Of a stretch of 24,244 nt of DNA, positions 1 to 6,677 are shown piece after piece; position 1 is the first letter of the stretch; each line of letters opens with the position of its first letter. A model generated the notes under the pieces. That model did not search any database. It was not told the origin of the DNA and worked only from the letters and a program-made list of their open reading frames with translations. Where the stretch lies: positions 1 to 24,244 of the forward strand of contig CANLHE010000001.1 in assembly GCA_947490605.1 (NCBI GenBank), read 5' to 3'. The position numbers were made by a program, and so were the translations under genes. Source of the DNA: Actinomycetota bacterium. GTDB taxonomy: Bacteria; Actinomycetota; Actinomycetes; Nanopelagicales; Nanopelagicaceae.

Positions 1-719
1 CCCACAGTTAACGCAGATAGTGCTGCTGGGATTGCTCGCTCTAATACGGCAAGCTCCTGATTAACCTCAATCCGAAGTGCTTGGAAGGTTCGCTTAGCTG
101 GATTTCCACCGGTGCGTCTTGCTGGCGCTGGGATTGATTCCTTAACAATCTCGGCCAAATCCTTAGTGCTCTTTAACCTGCCACTACTACGGGCTTTAAT
201 AATATTTTCGGCAATCTTGCTGGCAAACTTTTCTTCACCATAATTTTGCAAGATCTTTGCTAACTCACCATGGTTATAGGTGTTTAAGACAATCTCAGCA
301 GTTAGCTGCGCGCTCTGGTCCATCCGCATATCTAGTGGAGCATCCTGTGAGTAGGAAAAGCCACGATCTGCTTGATCTAGTTGCATCGATGAGACCCCTA
401 AATCAAAGAGGATCGCATCTACGGAAGTAATTCCAAGTTGATTTAAGATTGAATCAATCTGGTCGTAGGTGTTGTGAAAAAAGTGAGTACGATCTGAAAA
501 TTGGGAAAGGCCTGCGGTGGCAATCTCAAGTGCTTTACTGTCTCGATCAACTCCGATTAATTGTAAGTTTGGAAAAGTAGTTAAGAAAGATTTTGCATGC
601 CCGCCAAGTCCTAAGGTGGTATCAATTAAATATGGCTTGCTTTTATTTATAATTGCTGGGGTAAGAAGATCAACGCAGCGCGCAAGTGCTACTGGTATGT
701 GTGCGATCTCTGCACTCAT
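1..719 (-). CDS. rsmH: 16S rRNA (cytosine1402-N4)-methyltransferase RsmH (MraW), 3' end cut by window edge
   Basis: RsmH uses S-adenosylmethionine to methylate N4 of C1402 in the ribosomal P site; the gene usually opens the dcw (division and cell wall) cluster after mraZ. About 239 N-terminal residues are visible. The SAM-binding segment [10 protein letters not shown] lies near residue 30, followed by family segments [10 protein letters not shown] and DRGFSY and, near the cut end, [20 protein letters not shown]. The start is ATG at 719, preceded by a strong purine-rich Shine-Dalgarno (GGGGGAG) about 5 nt upstream. It lies downstream of mraZ on the same strand, separated by about 190 bp that contain a hairpin and a polypurine tract. 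The C-terminal part, and probably ftsL/ftsI and later dcw genes, lie beyond base 1. Confidence 0.95.
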   Translation of the reverse strand, partial: MSAEIAHIPVALARCVDLLTPAIINKSKPYLIDTTLGLGGHAKSFLTTFPNLQLIGVDRDSKALEIATAGLSQFSDRTHFFHNTYDQIDSILNQLGITSVDAILFDLGVSSMQLDQADRGFSYSQDAPLDMRMDQSAQLTAEIVLNTYNHGELAKILQNYGEEKFASKIAENIIKARSSGRLKSTKDLAEIVKESIPAPARRTGGNPAKRTFQALRIEVNQELAVLERAIPAALSALTV

Positions 720-908
720 CTACTCTCCCCCTCTTTCTCTTTCCGCTTCTCTTTCTATTCCTTACTGGTACTACTTTTTTTGCTACCTCAGATATCTACT
801 TAGGTCACCGCCGCTCGACGGATCTTCTTTAAATAAAGCGCGGCACCGGGGAAGTGGCGCCGCGAATAGTTATGAGTGGCGGTGGCCTAAATTGATATTT
901 GATTGGAT
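720..908 (-). other. mraZ-rsmH intergenic region: GC hairpin and polypurine leader
   Basis: This non-coding gap on the minus strand holds two visible elements. At 839-864 there is an inverted repeat: 9-bp arms, one G-U pair in the minus-strand RNA, and an 8-nt loop. A run CTTTATTTAAAG follows it. At 723-763 the minus strand is almost pure purine and runs into the rsmH Shine-Dalgarno. The hairpin is terminator- or attenuator-like but lacks a clean U tract, so partial termination or RNA processing between mraZ and rsmH is only a suggestion. Confidence 0.5.
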
Positions 909-1340
909 TTAAAACAATCCAGGTAGCACCTCCTCGGAAACATCGGCAAAAGTTTTTTCCCGGTCTGCTAAATATTTATTCCAAGCAGTTGAATCCCAAA
1001 TCTCTAATCTGGTATTGGCGCCAATTACTACGCAGTTCTTTTCTAAAGTTGCATAAGTTCTAAGACCAGTTGGAATAGTTACCCGGCCTTGGTTATCTGG
1101 CACCTCATCATGGGCGCCGGCAAACATAACTCTTAAATAATCACGAGAATTTTTTTGCGTAACTGGTGCTTGGCGCAATCTCTCAGTTATCAAAGCGAAC
1201 TCAGATGCTGGAAAAACATAAAGACAGTGCTCTTGTCCTTTAGTAATTACTAAGCCATCTGCTAATTCATCTCTAAAGCGGGCCGGCAAAATTAATCGGC
1301 CCTTTTCATCCAGCTTTGGTTCATGGGTGCCCAGAAACAT
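909..1340 (-). CDS. mraZ: Transcriptional regulator MraZ
   Basis: MraZ is a DNA-binding ring-forming protein of the SpoVT/AbrB fold that controls the dcw operon through repeated boxes in its own promoter. The 143-residue product has two tandem domains carrying the family signatures DEKGRLILP (about residues 11-19) and DNQGRVTIP in the second half. The length is normal for the family. The ATG at 1340 is chosen because it gives the usual MFLGT start and has GGAGG 8 nt upstream. A GTG nine bases further upstream would overlap that Shine-Dalgarno. It is the first gene of the rsmH transcript, with a recognisable promoter and G-rich boxes upstream, so autoregulation is likely. Confidence 0.96.
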   Translation of the reverse strand: MFLGTHEPKLDEKGRLILPARFRDELADGLVITKGQEHCLYVFPASEFALITERLRQAPVTQKNSRDYLRVMFAGAHDEVPDNQGRVTIPTGLRTYATLEKNCVVIGANTRLEIWDSTAWNKYLADREKTFADVSEEVLPGLF

Positions 1341-1380
1341 TGTTGGCACCTCCCCCGCTTAGACAATCGGCCAGGTCACC

Positions 1381-1408
1381 ACTTTACTCCCTTTTTCCCC
1401 ACTTTCAA
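1381..1408 (-). promoter_or_regulatory. mraZ promoter with G-rich MraZ-like boxes
   Basis: On the minus strand TTGAAA (1408-1403) is separated by 16 nt from TAAAGT (1386-1381), a good -35/-10 pair giving a leader of roughly 35 nt before mraZ. The spacer and the bases just upstream carry GGG-containing boxes (GTGGGT, TTGGGG, GTGGGG, AGGGAG) 9-11 nt apart, about one helical turn. MraZ is known to bind TGGG-type repeats in other bacteria. That these are its sites here is inference. Confidence 0.6.
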
Positions 1409-1417
1409 CCCCAAACA

Positions 1418-1438
1418 CCCACCTGCCCTCCCCCTCCC
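1418..1438 (-). other. Potential G-quadruplex upstream of mraZ
   Basis: On the minus strand four runs of at least three G are separated by loops of 1, 1 and 5 nt (C runs 1436-1438, 1430-1434, 1426-1428 and 1418-1420 on the plus strand). This meets the usual G3+N1-7 rule and stands out in an AT-rich genome. It lies just upstream of the mraZ -35 element. Confidence 0.5.
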
Positions 1439-1468
1439 TCCACGCTGGATTTGGGGTAAAAATGGCAT

Positions 1469-1493
1469 AAAAAAACCACCCGGCTTGGGTGGT
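1469..1493 (-). terminator. Rho-independent terminator of the DUF3040 gene
   Basis: On the minus strand a perfect 7-bp stem (ACCACCC/GGGTGGT) with a 5-nt loop (AAGCC) is followed directly by a run of T (A run 1469-1475 on the plus strand). It sits about 20 bp after the DUF3040 stop codon and insulates the mraZ promoter from upstream transcription. Confidence 0.88.
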
Positions 1494-1513
1494 GAATGAG
1501 GGCAGGGCTTTAC

Positions 1514-1858
1514 TTAGTTTTCATTATTACGTCGATCCCACCTCTCCTCCAAACCGCTTCCCCAACCAGCTCGCTTAGCCCGCTTTGGCGCAGATTTAAC
1601 TGAGATATTGGTGATTATTAGGATCACTCCTGTTAATGAGATTAAGAAGGCAATCACGCCAACTACCGTGGCTTTTGCGATAAGTCCGCTAATTAAAACC
1701 AAAAGGCCTACTACTAAAATTGAAAAACCTAAGAGCGCCCTTGAACCTTGGCGGGTGCGGGCCTTGCCAGTTAAGGTTGAAAGCAGCTTTGGATCTTCTT
1801 GTTCTAGCGCAGCCTCCATCTCAGCCAGGAGCTTGCGTTCATGATCTGAAAGGGCCAT
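1514..1858 (-). CDS. DUF3040 family small membrane protein
   Basis: This actinobacterial protein of unknown function is typically found just upstream of mraZ. The 114-residue product begins MALSDHERKLLAEME, the characteristic DUF3040 N-terminus: a short amphipathic helix rich in acidic residues. Two adjacent hydrophobic segments follow (roughly residues 42-60 and 64-86), then a basic, Arg-rich tail. No catalytic motif is visible. The ATG at 1858 is preferred over an upstream in-frame codon because it gives the family start and lies exactly 6 nt after TATATT, suggesting a leaderless mRNA. Its own terminator follows, so it seems to be a monocistronic unit. Confidence 0.88.
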   Translation of the reverse strand: MALSDHERKLLAEMEAALEQEDPKLLSTLTGKARTRQGSRALLGFSILVVGLLVLISGLIAKATVVGVIAFLISLTGVILIITNISVKSAPKRAKRAGWGSGLEERWDRRNNEN

Positions 1859-1864
1859 ATTCGA

Positions 1865-1870
1865 AATATA
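1865..1870 (-). promoter_or_regulatory. -10 element of the DUF3040 gene (leaderless type)
   Basis: TATATT on the minus strand ends 6 nt before the ATG, so transcription would begin at or next to the start codon. There is no Shine-Dalgarno in the gap. Confidence 0.5.
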
Positions 1871-1903
1871 GAGCACTTGTCACATTTTTAAAACTTTTAC
1901 CCC

Positions 1904-3082
1904 TTAATCCTCATCTTTGTCATCTACTAAGCGGGCCGGGCGCAGGCTGCCGCTGCCAAACTTGGCTTTAACCCGGTCAATTGCGCGGTCTGCTTGCTGC
2001 CAACTGCTGGTGCGCTCGCCTAGGACCATCTGCGTCACATCATCATTTTCTACTAAGGAATCTAACGAGACGCCAACCAACCTAACTAGTACTCGATCTA
2101 AATCTAGGCTCAGATATAGAGATTTTGCAACCTCAAAGATTTCCTGGGTTCCAGTCGTTGGTAAATCTAATGTTTTAGATCTTGAAATAGTTTTAAAATC
2201 TGCAAATCTCACCTTGATCGAAATTGTGTTTGCAGCTAATCCTTTTGCGCGCATTCGATCAGCACTCTTTTCCGTCAATCGTAAAAACTCTTTCAAAATT
2301 TCCTCCGGTTGATAGAGATCAACATCAAAAGTTTGAGAAGCGCTAATACTTTTTTCAGCATGTTCGGTGACTACATCGCGGTAATCTCGACCCCAAGCAA
2401 GCTCATATAAAGAGGCGCCACTCGCTTGACCCAAAACTCTGATCAACGTACTTCGTGGTGTATTTGCAATATCGGCAATTGTAAATAAACCCATTTTTTC
2501 CAACAGCTCATTTGTCTTTGGGCCTACTCCCCAAATCTCATTTGCGGCCAACGGATGCAGAAACTCCAACATCTTCTCGGGATCTACCTCTAATACCCCA
2601 TTGGGTTTGCAGTGACCAGATGCAATTTTGGCGATGAATTTATTATGTGCAATTCCGACTGAACAAGTAATTCCTAATTCTTTCTCTACTCGCTTTCTAA
2701 TTTGATCTGCTATTTCTATGCCGCTTCCCAATAGCCGCCTTGCTCCGGTTACATCTAAGAAAGCTTCATCTAATGAGATTGGTTCAACGTGTGGGGTTAC
2801 ATCCCTAAATATCGCCATTACCTGTTCAGAGACTTCGGTGTATCGAGCCATATTCGGTGCAATGAAAACAGCGTGTGGGGCTAATGCCTTTGCTTTATAG
2901 ATTGGCATTGCAGCTCTAATACCAAATTTTCTTGCTTCATAATTTGCCGCAGATACAACACCACGTCTACCAACACCAACAACAACTGCTTTTCCCTTTA
3001 TTTTTGGATCATCCCGCTCTTCAACAGATGCATAAAAAGCATCCATATCTACATGCAAAATGGTTGCAATATTCTCACTCAC
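1904..3082 (-). CDS. dinB: DNA polymerase IV (Y-family translesion polymerase)
   Basis: DinB extends primers past damaged bases, at the cost of fidelity. The 392-residue protein has the complete Y-family core: DMDAFYASVE at residues 12-21 with the metal-binding Asp12, SLDEAFLDVTG with Asp105/Glu106, the CSVGIAHNKFIAKIAS palm segment, and the helix-hairpin-helix region IWGVGPKTNELLEKMG. The C-terminal little finger is intact; a canonical clamp-binding peptide is not obvious at the acidic C-terminus. The start is GTG at 3082, giving the usual approximately 10 residues before the first motif. Ribosome binding is weak, and TAGGCA 6 nt upstream is only a near match to a -10. It is transcribed divergently from the DoxX-like gene. 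No LexA box was evident. Confidence 0.95.
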   Translation of the reverse strand: MSENIATILHVDMDAFYASVEERDDPKIKGKAVVVGVGRRGVVSAANYEARKFGIRAAMPIYKAKALAPHAVFIAPNMARYTEVSEQVMAIFRDVTPHVEPISLDEAFLDVTGARRLLGSGIEIADQIRKRVEKELGITCSVGIAHNKFIAKIASGHCKPNGVLEVDPEKMLEFLHPLAANEIWGVGPKTNELLEKMGLFTIADIANTPRSTLIRVLGQASGASLYELAWGRDYRDVVTEHAEKSISASQTFDVDLYQPEEILKEFLRLTEKSADRMRAKGLAANTISIKVRFADFKTISRSKTLDLPTTGTQEIFEVAKSLYLSLDLDRVLVRLVGVSLDSLVENDDVTQMVLGERTSSWQQADRAIDRVKAKFGSGSLRPARLVDDKDED

Positions 3083-3126
3083 AAGAATTGCCTACGCTTA
3101 TCACTGAGTAATTTCTATTAATATCT

Positions 3127-3156
3127 TTGAACACACCCATAAGGTTAGTTTATATA
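3127..3156 (+). promoter_or_regulatory. Promoter of the DoxX-like gene
   Basis: TTGAAC (3127-3132) and TATATA (3151-3156) are separated by 18 nt, a good vegetative promoter spacing, placing the start of transcription some 55 nt before the ATG at 3220. Confidence 0.55.
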
Positions 3157-3219
3157 CCTGACAGTAGCCCTTACCTTTTATTCAAACGCCAAATTGGTCA
3201 TAAAGTAGTAAGGAAAATA

Positions 3220-3642
3220 ATGTCAGTAACTGAAATCGCATTAATCGCTGGCAGAGTGCTATTCGCTCTGCTTTTCATTAGCTCAGGGATCAACCACTTC
3301 ACAAAGAACGCAGCCATGACTGGTTATGCTCAATATAAGAAGGTGCCAATGGCAAAGATCTCTGTTTATGTAAGCGGATTAATGATTCTGCTAGGCGGAA
3401 TTTATATCGTACTTGGCTTCTACGCAGATTTAGGTGCATTATTAATCGCAATTTTCTTAATTCCAACTGCTTTCTTAATGCATGCATTCTGGAAAGAAAG
3501 TGATCCAACTGCAAAGCAAAATGAGACGATCGGGTTCTTTAAGGACTTATCCCTTGCTGGTGCAGCTTTAATTATCTTCGCACTATTACGTGGTGGAGCT
3601 GATTTTGGAAGTAATGTAGGAACACTTCTTTTCTTTAGCTAA
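3220..3642 (+). CDS. DoxX-like family membrane protein
   Basis: The 140-residue product is a four-helix membrane protein of the DoxX/DoxD-like superfamily. It has an N-terminal GRVLFALLFISSGINHF segment typical of that family, hydrophobic stretches near residues 5-20, 43-65, 68-88 and 108-126, and an FWKE segment after the third helix. Members have been linked to thiosulfate:quinone reduction (DoxD) or redox homeostasis (actinobacterial DoxX), but there is no catalytic motif to assign a reaction here. ATG 3220 is chosen because AAGGAAA lies 5-10 nt upstream. A TTG start at 3127 would place translation on top of the -35 element. It is a single gene with its own promoter and terminator. Confidence 0.85.
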   Translation: MSVTEIALIAGRVLFALLFISSGINHFTKNAAMTGYAQYKKVPMAKISVYVSGLMILLGGIYIVLGFYADLGALLIAIFLIPTAFLMHAFWKESDPTAKQNETIGFFKDLSLAGAALIIFALLRGGADFGSNVGTLLFFS

Positions 3643-3654
3643 TTAGTAATTTAG

Positions 3655-3693
3655 AAAATCGCCTCCGAATATTCATCTTGGGGGCGATTTTTT
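3655..3693 (+). terminator. Rho-independent terminator after the DoxX-like gene
   Basis: The arms AAAATCGCC and GGCGATTTT, extended inward by a T-G and two C-G pairs, enclose a 13-nt loop. The distal arm runs into TTTTTT. It lies 13 nt after the stop codon and separates the gene from the arsenic-type module. Confidence 0.85.
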
Positions 3694-3730
3694 ATGTCCA
3701 ATTTCCCATTAACTGTGAAAGTATCCACCT

Positions 3731-4486
3731 ATGAGCTTGGACTTAATCATGACCGCTCTCGCCTCCGGCGCCTTTATTGGTGCGGTCTTAGGTTTTATTG
3801 GTGCAGGCGGCGCCATGGTCTCAGTCCCAATATTTCTATACCTGTTTGATTTCACGCCAATTCATGCCACAACCGCAGCTCTGGCCGTGGTTTTTCTAGC
3901 AGCTGCCGCCGGACTCGGACCCAAATTTAAAAGTAAAGATGTATTAGTAAAAGAGGCAGTAATAATCTGGGCACTTGGCCTAGTGACAAACATTGGCTTT
4001 GGTTTAGTAATTACTAAAATTCCTGATCAACTTATTCTTTTAGGGTTTTCACTTGTCTTAATTGCTGCTGGCTATTCAATGTTAAAGGGGCCAATAAAAG
4101 AGCGACCTGAAAAATCTATGCCAATTTGGGCATTAGTTGTTTTGTCACTATTGGTTGGAACGCTAACCGGGCTATTTGGAATAGGTGGCGGTTTTCTGGC
4201 AATTCCAGTTCTTGTATTATTTTTTCATACCCCTCAGAACAAAGCAGCAGGAACCTCTCTGCTAATAATTTCCCTCAATTGCATAACTGCATTTATTGCT
4301 AAATCTTCAATTTGGCCAGAGATTAATTGGCGCTATCCGGCACTCATTGCACTTTCAGCGGTAATTGTTTCCAGGTTTGCCTCAAAACTTGCTCCAAAGT
4401 CGCCAACTGTTCACCTAAGACGCGGCTTCGCCTTTCTGCTATTTATCCTGGCTGCCTTTACTATTTTAGTAAGAGTTGTTAATTAA
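3731..4486 (+). CDS. TSUP (TauE/SafE) family anion permease
   Basis: The 251-residue hydrophobic protein has the duplicated layout of the TSUP family. Two similar half-repeats each open with a Gly-rich segment, GAVLGFIGAGGAMVSVP (about residues 17-33) and GTLTGLFGIGGGFLAIP (about 139-155), and total around eight membrane helices. TSUP proteins move sulfite, thiosulfate, sulfoacetate or related small anions; the substrate cannot be read from the sequence. It is the first gene of a plus-strand run with an aquaporin (15-bp gap) and an arsenate reductase, so a role in oxyanion or arsenic handling is possible but inferred. The ATG at 3731 has no strong Shine-Dalgarno. Confidence 0.88.
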   Translation: MSLDLIMTALASGAFIGAVLGFIGAGGAMVSVPIFLYLFDFTPIHATTAALAVVFLAAAAGLGPKFKSKDVLVKEAVIIWALGLVTNIGFGLVITKIPDQLILLGFSLVLIAAGYSMLKGPIKERPEKSMPIWALVVLSLLVGTLTGLFGIGGGFLAIPVLVLFFHTPQNKAAGTSLLIISLNCITAFIAKSSIWPEINWRYPALIALSAVIVSRFASKLAPKSPTVHLRRGFAFLLFILAAFTILVRVVN

Positions 4487-4501
4487 TATTAAAGGGGTAG
4501 C

Positions 4502-5170
4502 GTGAAAATTCAGCGGGCAATCGGAATGGAATATCTAGGAACAGCGATATTAGCTTTTGCAATCGTCGGATCTGGAATAATGGCAACAAATTTAACATCC
4601 GACTCAGCACTTAGGTTGCTTATTAACGCAATTTCAACTGCAATTGGGTTAGCAGTCGTGATTAGAGTTGGTATGAAAGTAAGTGGCTCTCACTTTAACC
4701 CCGTGGTCACACTTGTCATGCTTTACTTAAAGAAAATTGATACTCATTCATCTCTTTTCTATATCCCTGCTCAAATATTGGGTGCAATTTCCGGTGTTGC
4801 TAGTGCTAATTTTATTTTTGACCAATCGATTATTAATCGATCAACGATCCTTCGTAGTGGGTCTAATTTATTTGTCTCAGAGGTGATTGCAACCGCAATA
4901 TTACTATGGATTATTCTGCGATTTCCAAAACGTGATGATCTAGTTTCTCTTTATGTTCCGCTATGGATATTTGGCGGAATATTACTAACCTCAAGTACGG
5001 CGTTTGCAAACCCGGCAATAACAATTGGCCGAGTATTCACCACCTCTATAACCGGAATCGCACCAGAATCAATCCTTGCATTTATTATTGCTCAAATCAT
5101 AGGAGCTGCAATCGGGCTTTTGATTGCGCGGAACATTACAAATCCTAAGGGAGCAACTGATAATGAGTAA
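4502..5170 (+). CDS. MIP/aquaporin family channel, AqpS-like (arsenic-linked)
   Basis: The 222-residue protein shows both aquaporin signature loops: SHFNPVVTL near residue 62 (NPV in place of NPA) and FANPAITIGR near residue 163, with about six membrane helices. An NPV/NPA pair and linkage to arsC are features of the AqpS group. In Sinorhizobium meliloti AqpS lets arsenite leave the cell after ArsC reduces arsenate. The start is GTG at 4502 with AAGGGG at the correct spacing. The 3' end overlaps the arsC start by 8 bp, so the two are probably translationally coupled. Water, glycerol or another neutral solute remains possible, but context favours As(OH)3. Confidence 0.85.
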   Translation: MKIQRAIGMEYLGTAILAFAIVGSGIMATNLTSDSALRLLINAISTAIGLAVVIRVGMKVSGSHFNPVVTLVMLYLKKIDTHSSLFYIPAQILGAISGVASANFIFDQSIINRSTILRSGSNLFVSEVIATAILLWIILRFPKRDDLVSLYVPLWIFGGILLTSSTAFANPAITIGRVFTTSITGIAPESILAFIIAQIIGAAIGLLIARNITNPKGATDNE

Positions 5171-5561
5171 GCCTTCTGTACTTTTTGTTTGCGTTCACAA
5201 TGCTGGCAGATCTCAAATGGCTGCAGCATTTTTAACTCATCTTGCCGGTGACAAAGTTGAGGTTAGATCGGCTGGCTCTGCTCCTGCTGATTCGATTAAT
5301 CCAGCAGTTGTTGAAGCACTTAAAGAGGTTGGCATAGATATTTCAAATGAACAACCAAAAGTTTTAACTACCTCAGCAGTTGAGCAATCAGATGTAGTAA
5401 TAACCATGGGATGTGGAGATGCTTGCCCATTTTTTCCTGGTAAGCGATATCTTGATTGGGTGTTAGAAGATCCAGCTGGTCAGGGAGTTGCAGATGTTCG
5501 TCCAATTCGAGAACAGATCCGAAAGCTAGTTGAAGATTTAATTCCGACTTTGTTTAATTAA
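5163..5561 (+). CDS. arsC: Arsenate reductase, low-molecular-weight phosphatase type
   Basis: The enzyme reduces arsenate to arsenite through a Cys-based active site. The 132-residue product carries the P-loop VCVHNAGRSQMA with nucleophile Cys10 and Arg16, and two later cysteines in MGCGDACPFFPG (Cys84 and Cys88) that could form the disulfide relay. It ends with the DPAGQG...VRPIREQI segment typical of actinobacterial ArsC. Whether mycothiol/mycoredoxin or thioredoxin regenerates it cannot be decided here. ATG 5163 is chosen over an upstream ATG because it gives the family start and has AAGGGAG at the right distance. It lies last in the TSUP-aquaporin-arsC run; there is no ArsR, ArsB or Acr3 in the window. 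It overlaps the convergent rhodanese gene by 8 bp. Confidence 0.94.
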   Translation: MSKPSVLFVCVHNAGRSQMAAAFLTHLAGDKVEVRSAGSAPADSINPAVVEALKEVGIDISNEQPKVLTTSAVEQSDVVITMGCGDACPFFPGKRYLDWVLEDPAGQGVADVRPIREQIRKLVEDLIPTLFN

Positions 5562-5868
5562 CAGTTTCTCTTCCAGAATCAACCCATTCGATGATTCCAC
5601 CAGTTAAGTTATAAGTGGTTTTAAATCCGATTAGATCCATTTCACTAGAAGCATCAACTGAGCGTTTACCAGATCGACAATAAACTGCATAACTTTTAGA
5701 TTTGTCTAAAGCCGAAATATCAGAAATAAAGTAATCATTATAGATATCAATATTCATTGCATTTGTAATATGGCCGCTATGAAATTCCTCTGGAGTTCGA
5801 ACATCCAGTACTACAACATCTGATTCGGCTATTTTTTCGGCAAACTTAGATGCATCAAGATTTATCAT
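5554..5868 (-). CDS. Single-domain rhodanese-like sulfurtransferase
   Basis: The 104-residue protein is one rhodanese domain: VVVLDVRTPEEFHSGHI (about residues 18-34), the active-site loop YCRSGKRS with Cys64 (a six-residue thiosulfate/persulfide-type loop), and a C-terminal LTGGIIEW segment. It probably transfers a sulfane sulfur via a Cys persulfide, but the acceptor is unknown. No signal peptide is seen, so it should act in the cytosol. It is convergent with arsC (8-bp overlap) and divergent from the alpha/beta hydrolase. Its ATG at 5868 is only 20 bp from the hydrolase GTG, with a palindromic promoter-like element between them. Confidence 0.9.
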   Translation of the reverse strand: MINLDASKFAEKIAESDVVVLDVRTPEEFHSGHITNAMNIDIYNDYFISDISALDKSKSYAVYCRSGKRSVDASSEMDLIGFKTTYNLTGGIIEWVDSGRETVN

Positions 5869-5872
5869 TTGC

Positions 5873-5886
5873 AGGTAATCTTACCT
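5873..5886. promoter_or_regulatory. Palindromic divergent promoter between rhodanese and hydrolase genes
   Basis: Two 6-bp arms (AGGTAA and TTACCT) flank a 2-bp centre. The core TAATCTTA reads as TAATCT on the plus strand, 7 nt before GTG 5889, and as TAAGAT on the minus strand, 9 nt before ATG 5868. Both genes could start, leaderless or nearly so, from one symmetric -10 region. It could alternatively be an operator. Confidence 0.5.
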
Positions 5887-5888
5887 AT

Positions 5889-6677
5889 GTGAAGCTATCG
5901 GTTGAAACATATGGCCAAGGTCCATCAGTTGTGTTAATACACGGGATGGGCTCAGCTGCTACGGCATGGAAACCGATAATTCCATCCCTTGCAAAGCAGT
6001 TCAAAGTGATTACATTGGATTTGCCTGGGCATGGCAGGTCACCATACTCACCGATGCAATCTATGGATCCAACATCTCTTGCAAAATTAGTAGTTAAAAA
6101 CTTAAGCAATATCGGGGTCAACGATTGTCATTTAGTTGGTAACTCACTTGGTGGATGGATTTCACTTGAAATGGCAGTATTAAATCCATCTCAAGTAAAA
6201 ACAGTTACTGCGTTAGCACCCGCTGGATTATGGCTAACTCCATTTACTTCACGATACCCTGGTGAAATTGCACTAAAAATGATGGCAGGAGGAGTTGGAA
6301 AAATAGCACCCTCACTTTTGAACTATACCTGGGCAAAAAAAATTGGTTTTGAAACAGTTTCACCACGCTGGAAAGATTTAAGTTATGAAGTTTGCCTTGA
6401 TGCAACTACCGCAATGGCAAGTTCAACTGGCTACTTCCCAGCTTGGGATTCACTATTGGGCAAAAGGTTTGATAAACAAATCAGTAGTGAAATCCCAATC
6501 ACGATTGTTTTTGGCGATAGCGACCATACCTTGCCGGAGAAAACCTGCCAGGAACGTTCATTGGCACCTGCTCACTCCAAATGGGTGGTCTTACCGCAAA
6601 CTGGACATGCGCCGATGTGGGATAGCCCAAATGAAGTCATATCTGAAATCTTAGAGACTGCGAAGATAAAACTATGA
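5889..6677 (+). CDS. Alpha/beta hydrolase, first gene of carotenoid-decoration operon
   Basis: The 262-residue product is a classic alpha/beta hydrolase. Visible are the oxyanion-hole segment VLIHGMGSAATAW, DLPGHGRS, the nucleophile elbow GNSLGGW, a late Asp in FGDSDHTLPE and the catalytic His in TGHAPMWDSP. An internal cap region covers roughly residues 125-200. The substrate is unknown. The 4-bp ATGA overlap with the CrtA-like gene, and the tight run into four more carotenoid genes, suggest a carotenoid-linked role such as ester or glycoside-acyl processing (inference). GTG 5889 is preferred: it gives the strand-turn start MKLSVETYG and follows a TANNNT hexamer by 7 nt. The ATG at 5850 would overlap the divergent rhodanese start. 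Confidence 0.85.
   Translation: MKLSVETYGQGPSVVLIHGMGSAATAWKPIIPSLAKQFKVITLDLPGHGRSPYSPMQSMDPTSLAKLVVKNLSNIGVNDCHLVGNSLGGWISLEMAVLNPSQVKTVTALAPAGLWLTPFTSRYPGEIALKMMAGGVGKIAPSLLNYTWAKKIGFETVSPRWKDLSYEVCLDATTAMASSTGYFPAWDSLLGKRFDKQISSEIPITIVFGDSDHTLPEKTCQERSLAPAHSKWVVLPQTGHAPMWDSPNEVISEILETAKIKL

Noticed and set aside
517..912. Plus-strand open frame of 131 codons covering the rsmH start and the mraZ-rsmH gap
   Set aside because: It is antisense to rsmH and the intergenic region, has low-complexity Ser/Leu/Tyr-rich translation from the pyrimidine tract, and no family signature.
1917..2312. Plus-strand open frame inside dinB
   Set aside because: It lies fully antisense to a complete, well-conserved dinB; its translation is Ser/Arg-rich with no recognisable motif.
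3127..3219. 31-residue N-terminal extension of the DoxX-like protein from TTG 3127
   Set aside because: The extension starts on the promoter -35 element, is unlike family starts, and a good Shine-Dalgarno precedes ATG 3220.
5850..5888. Upstream ATG 5850 as start of the alpha/beta hydrolase
   Set aside because: It would overlap the divergent rhodanese start and put the promoter inside that gene; GTG 5889 fits both the fold and the -10 spacing.
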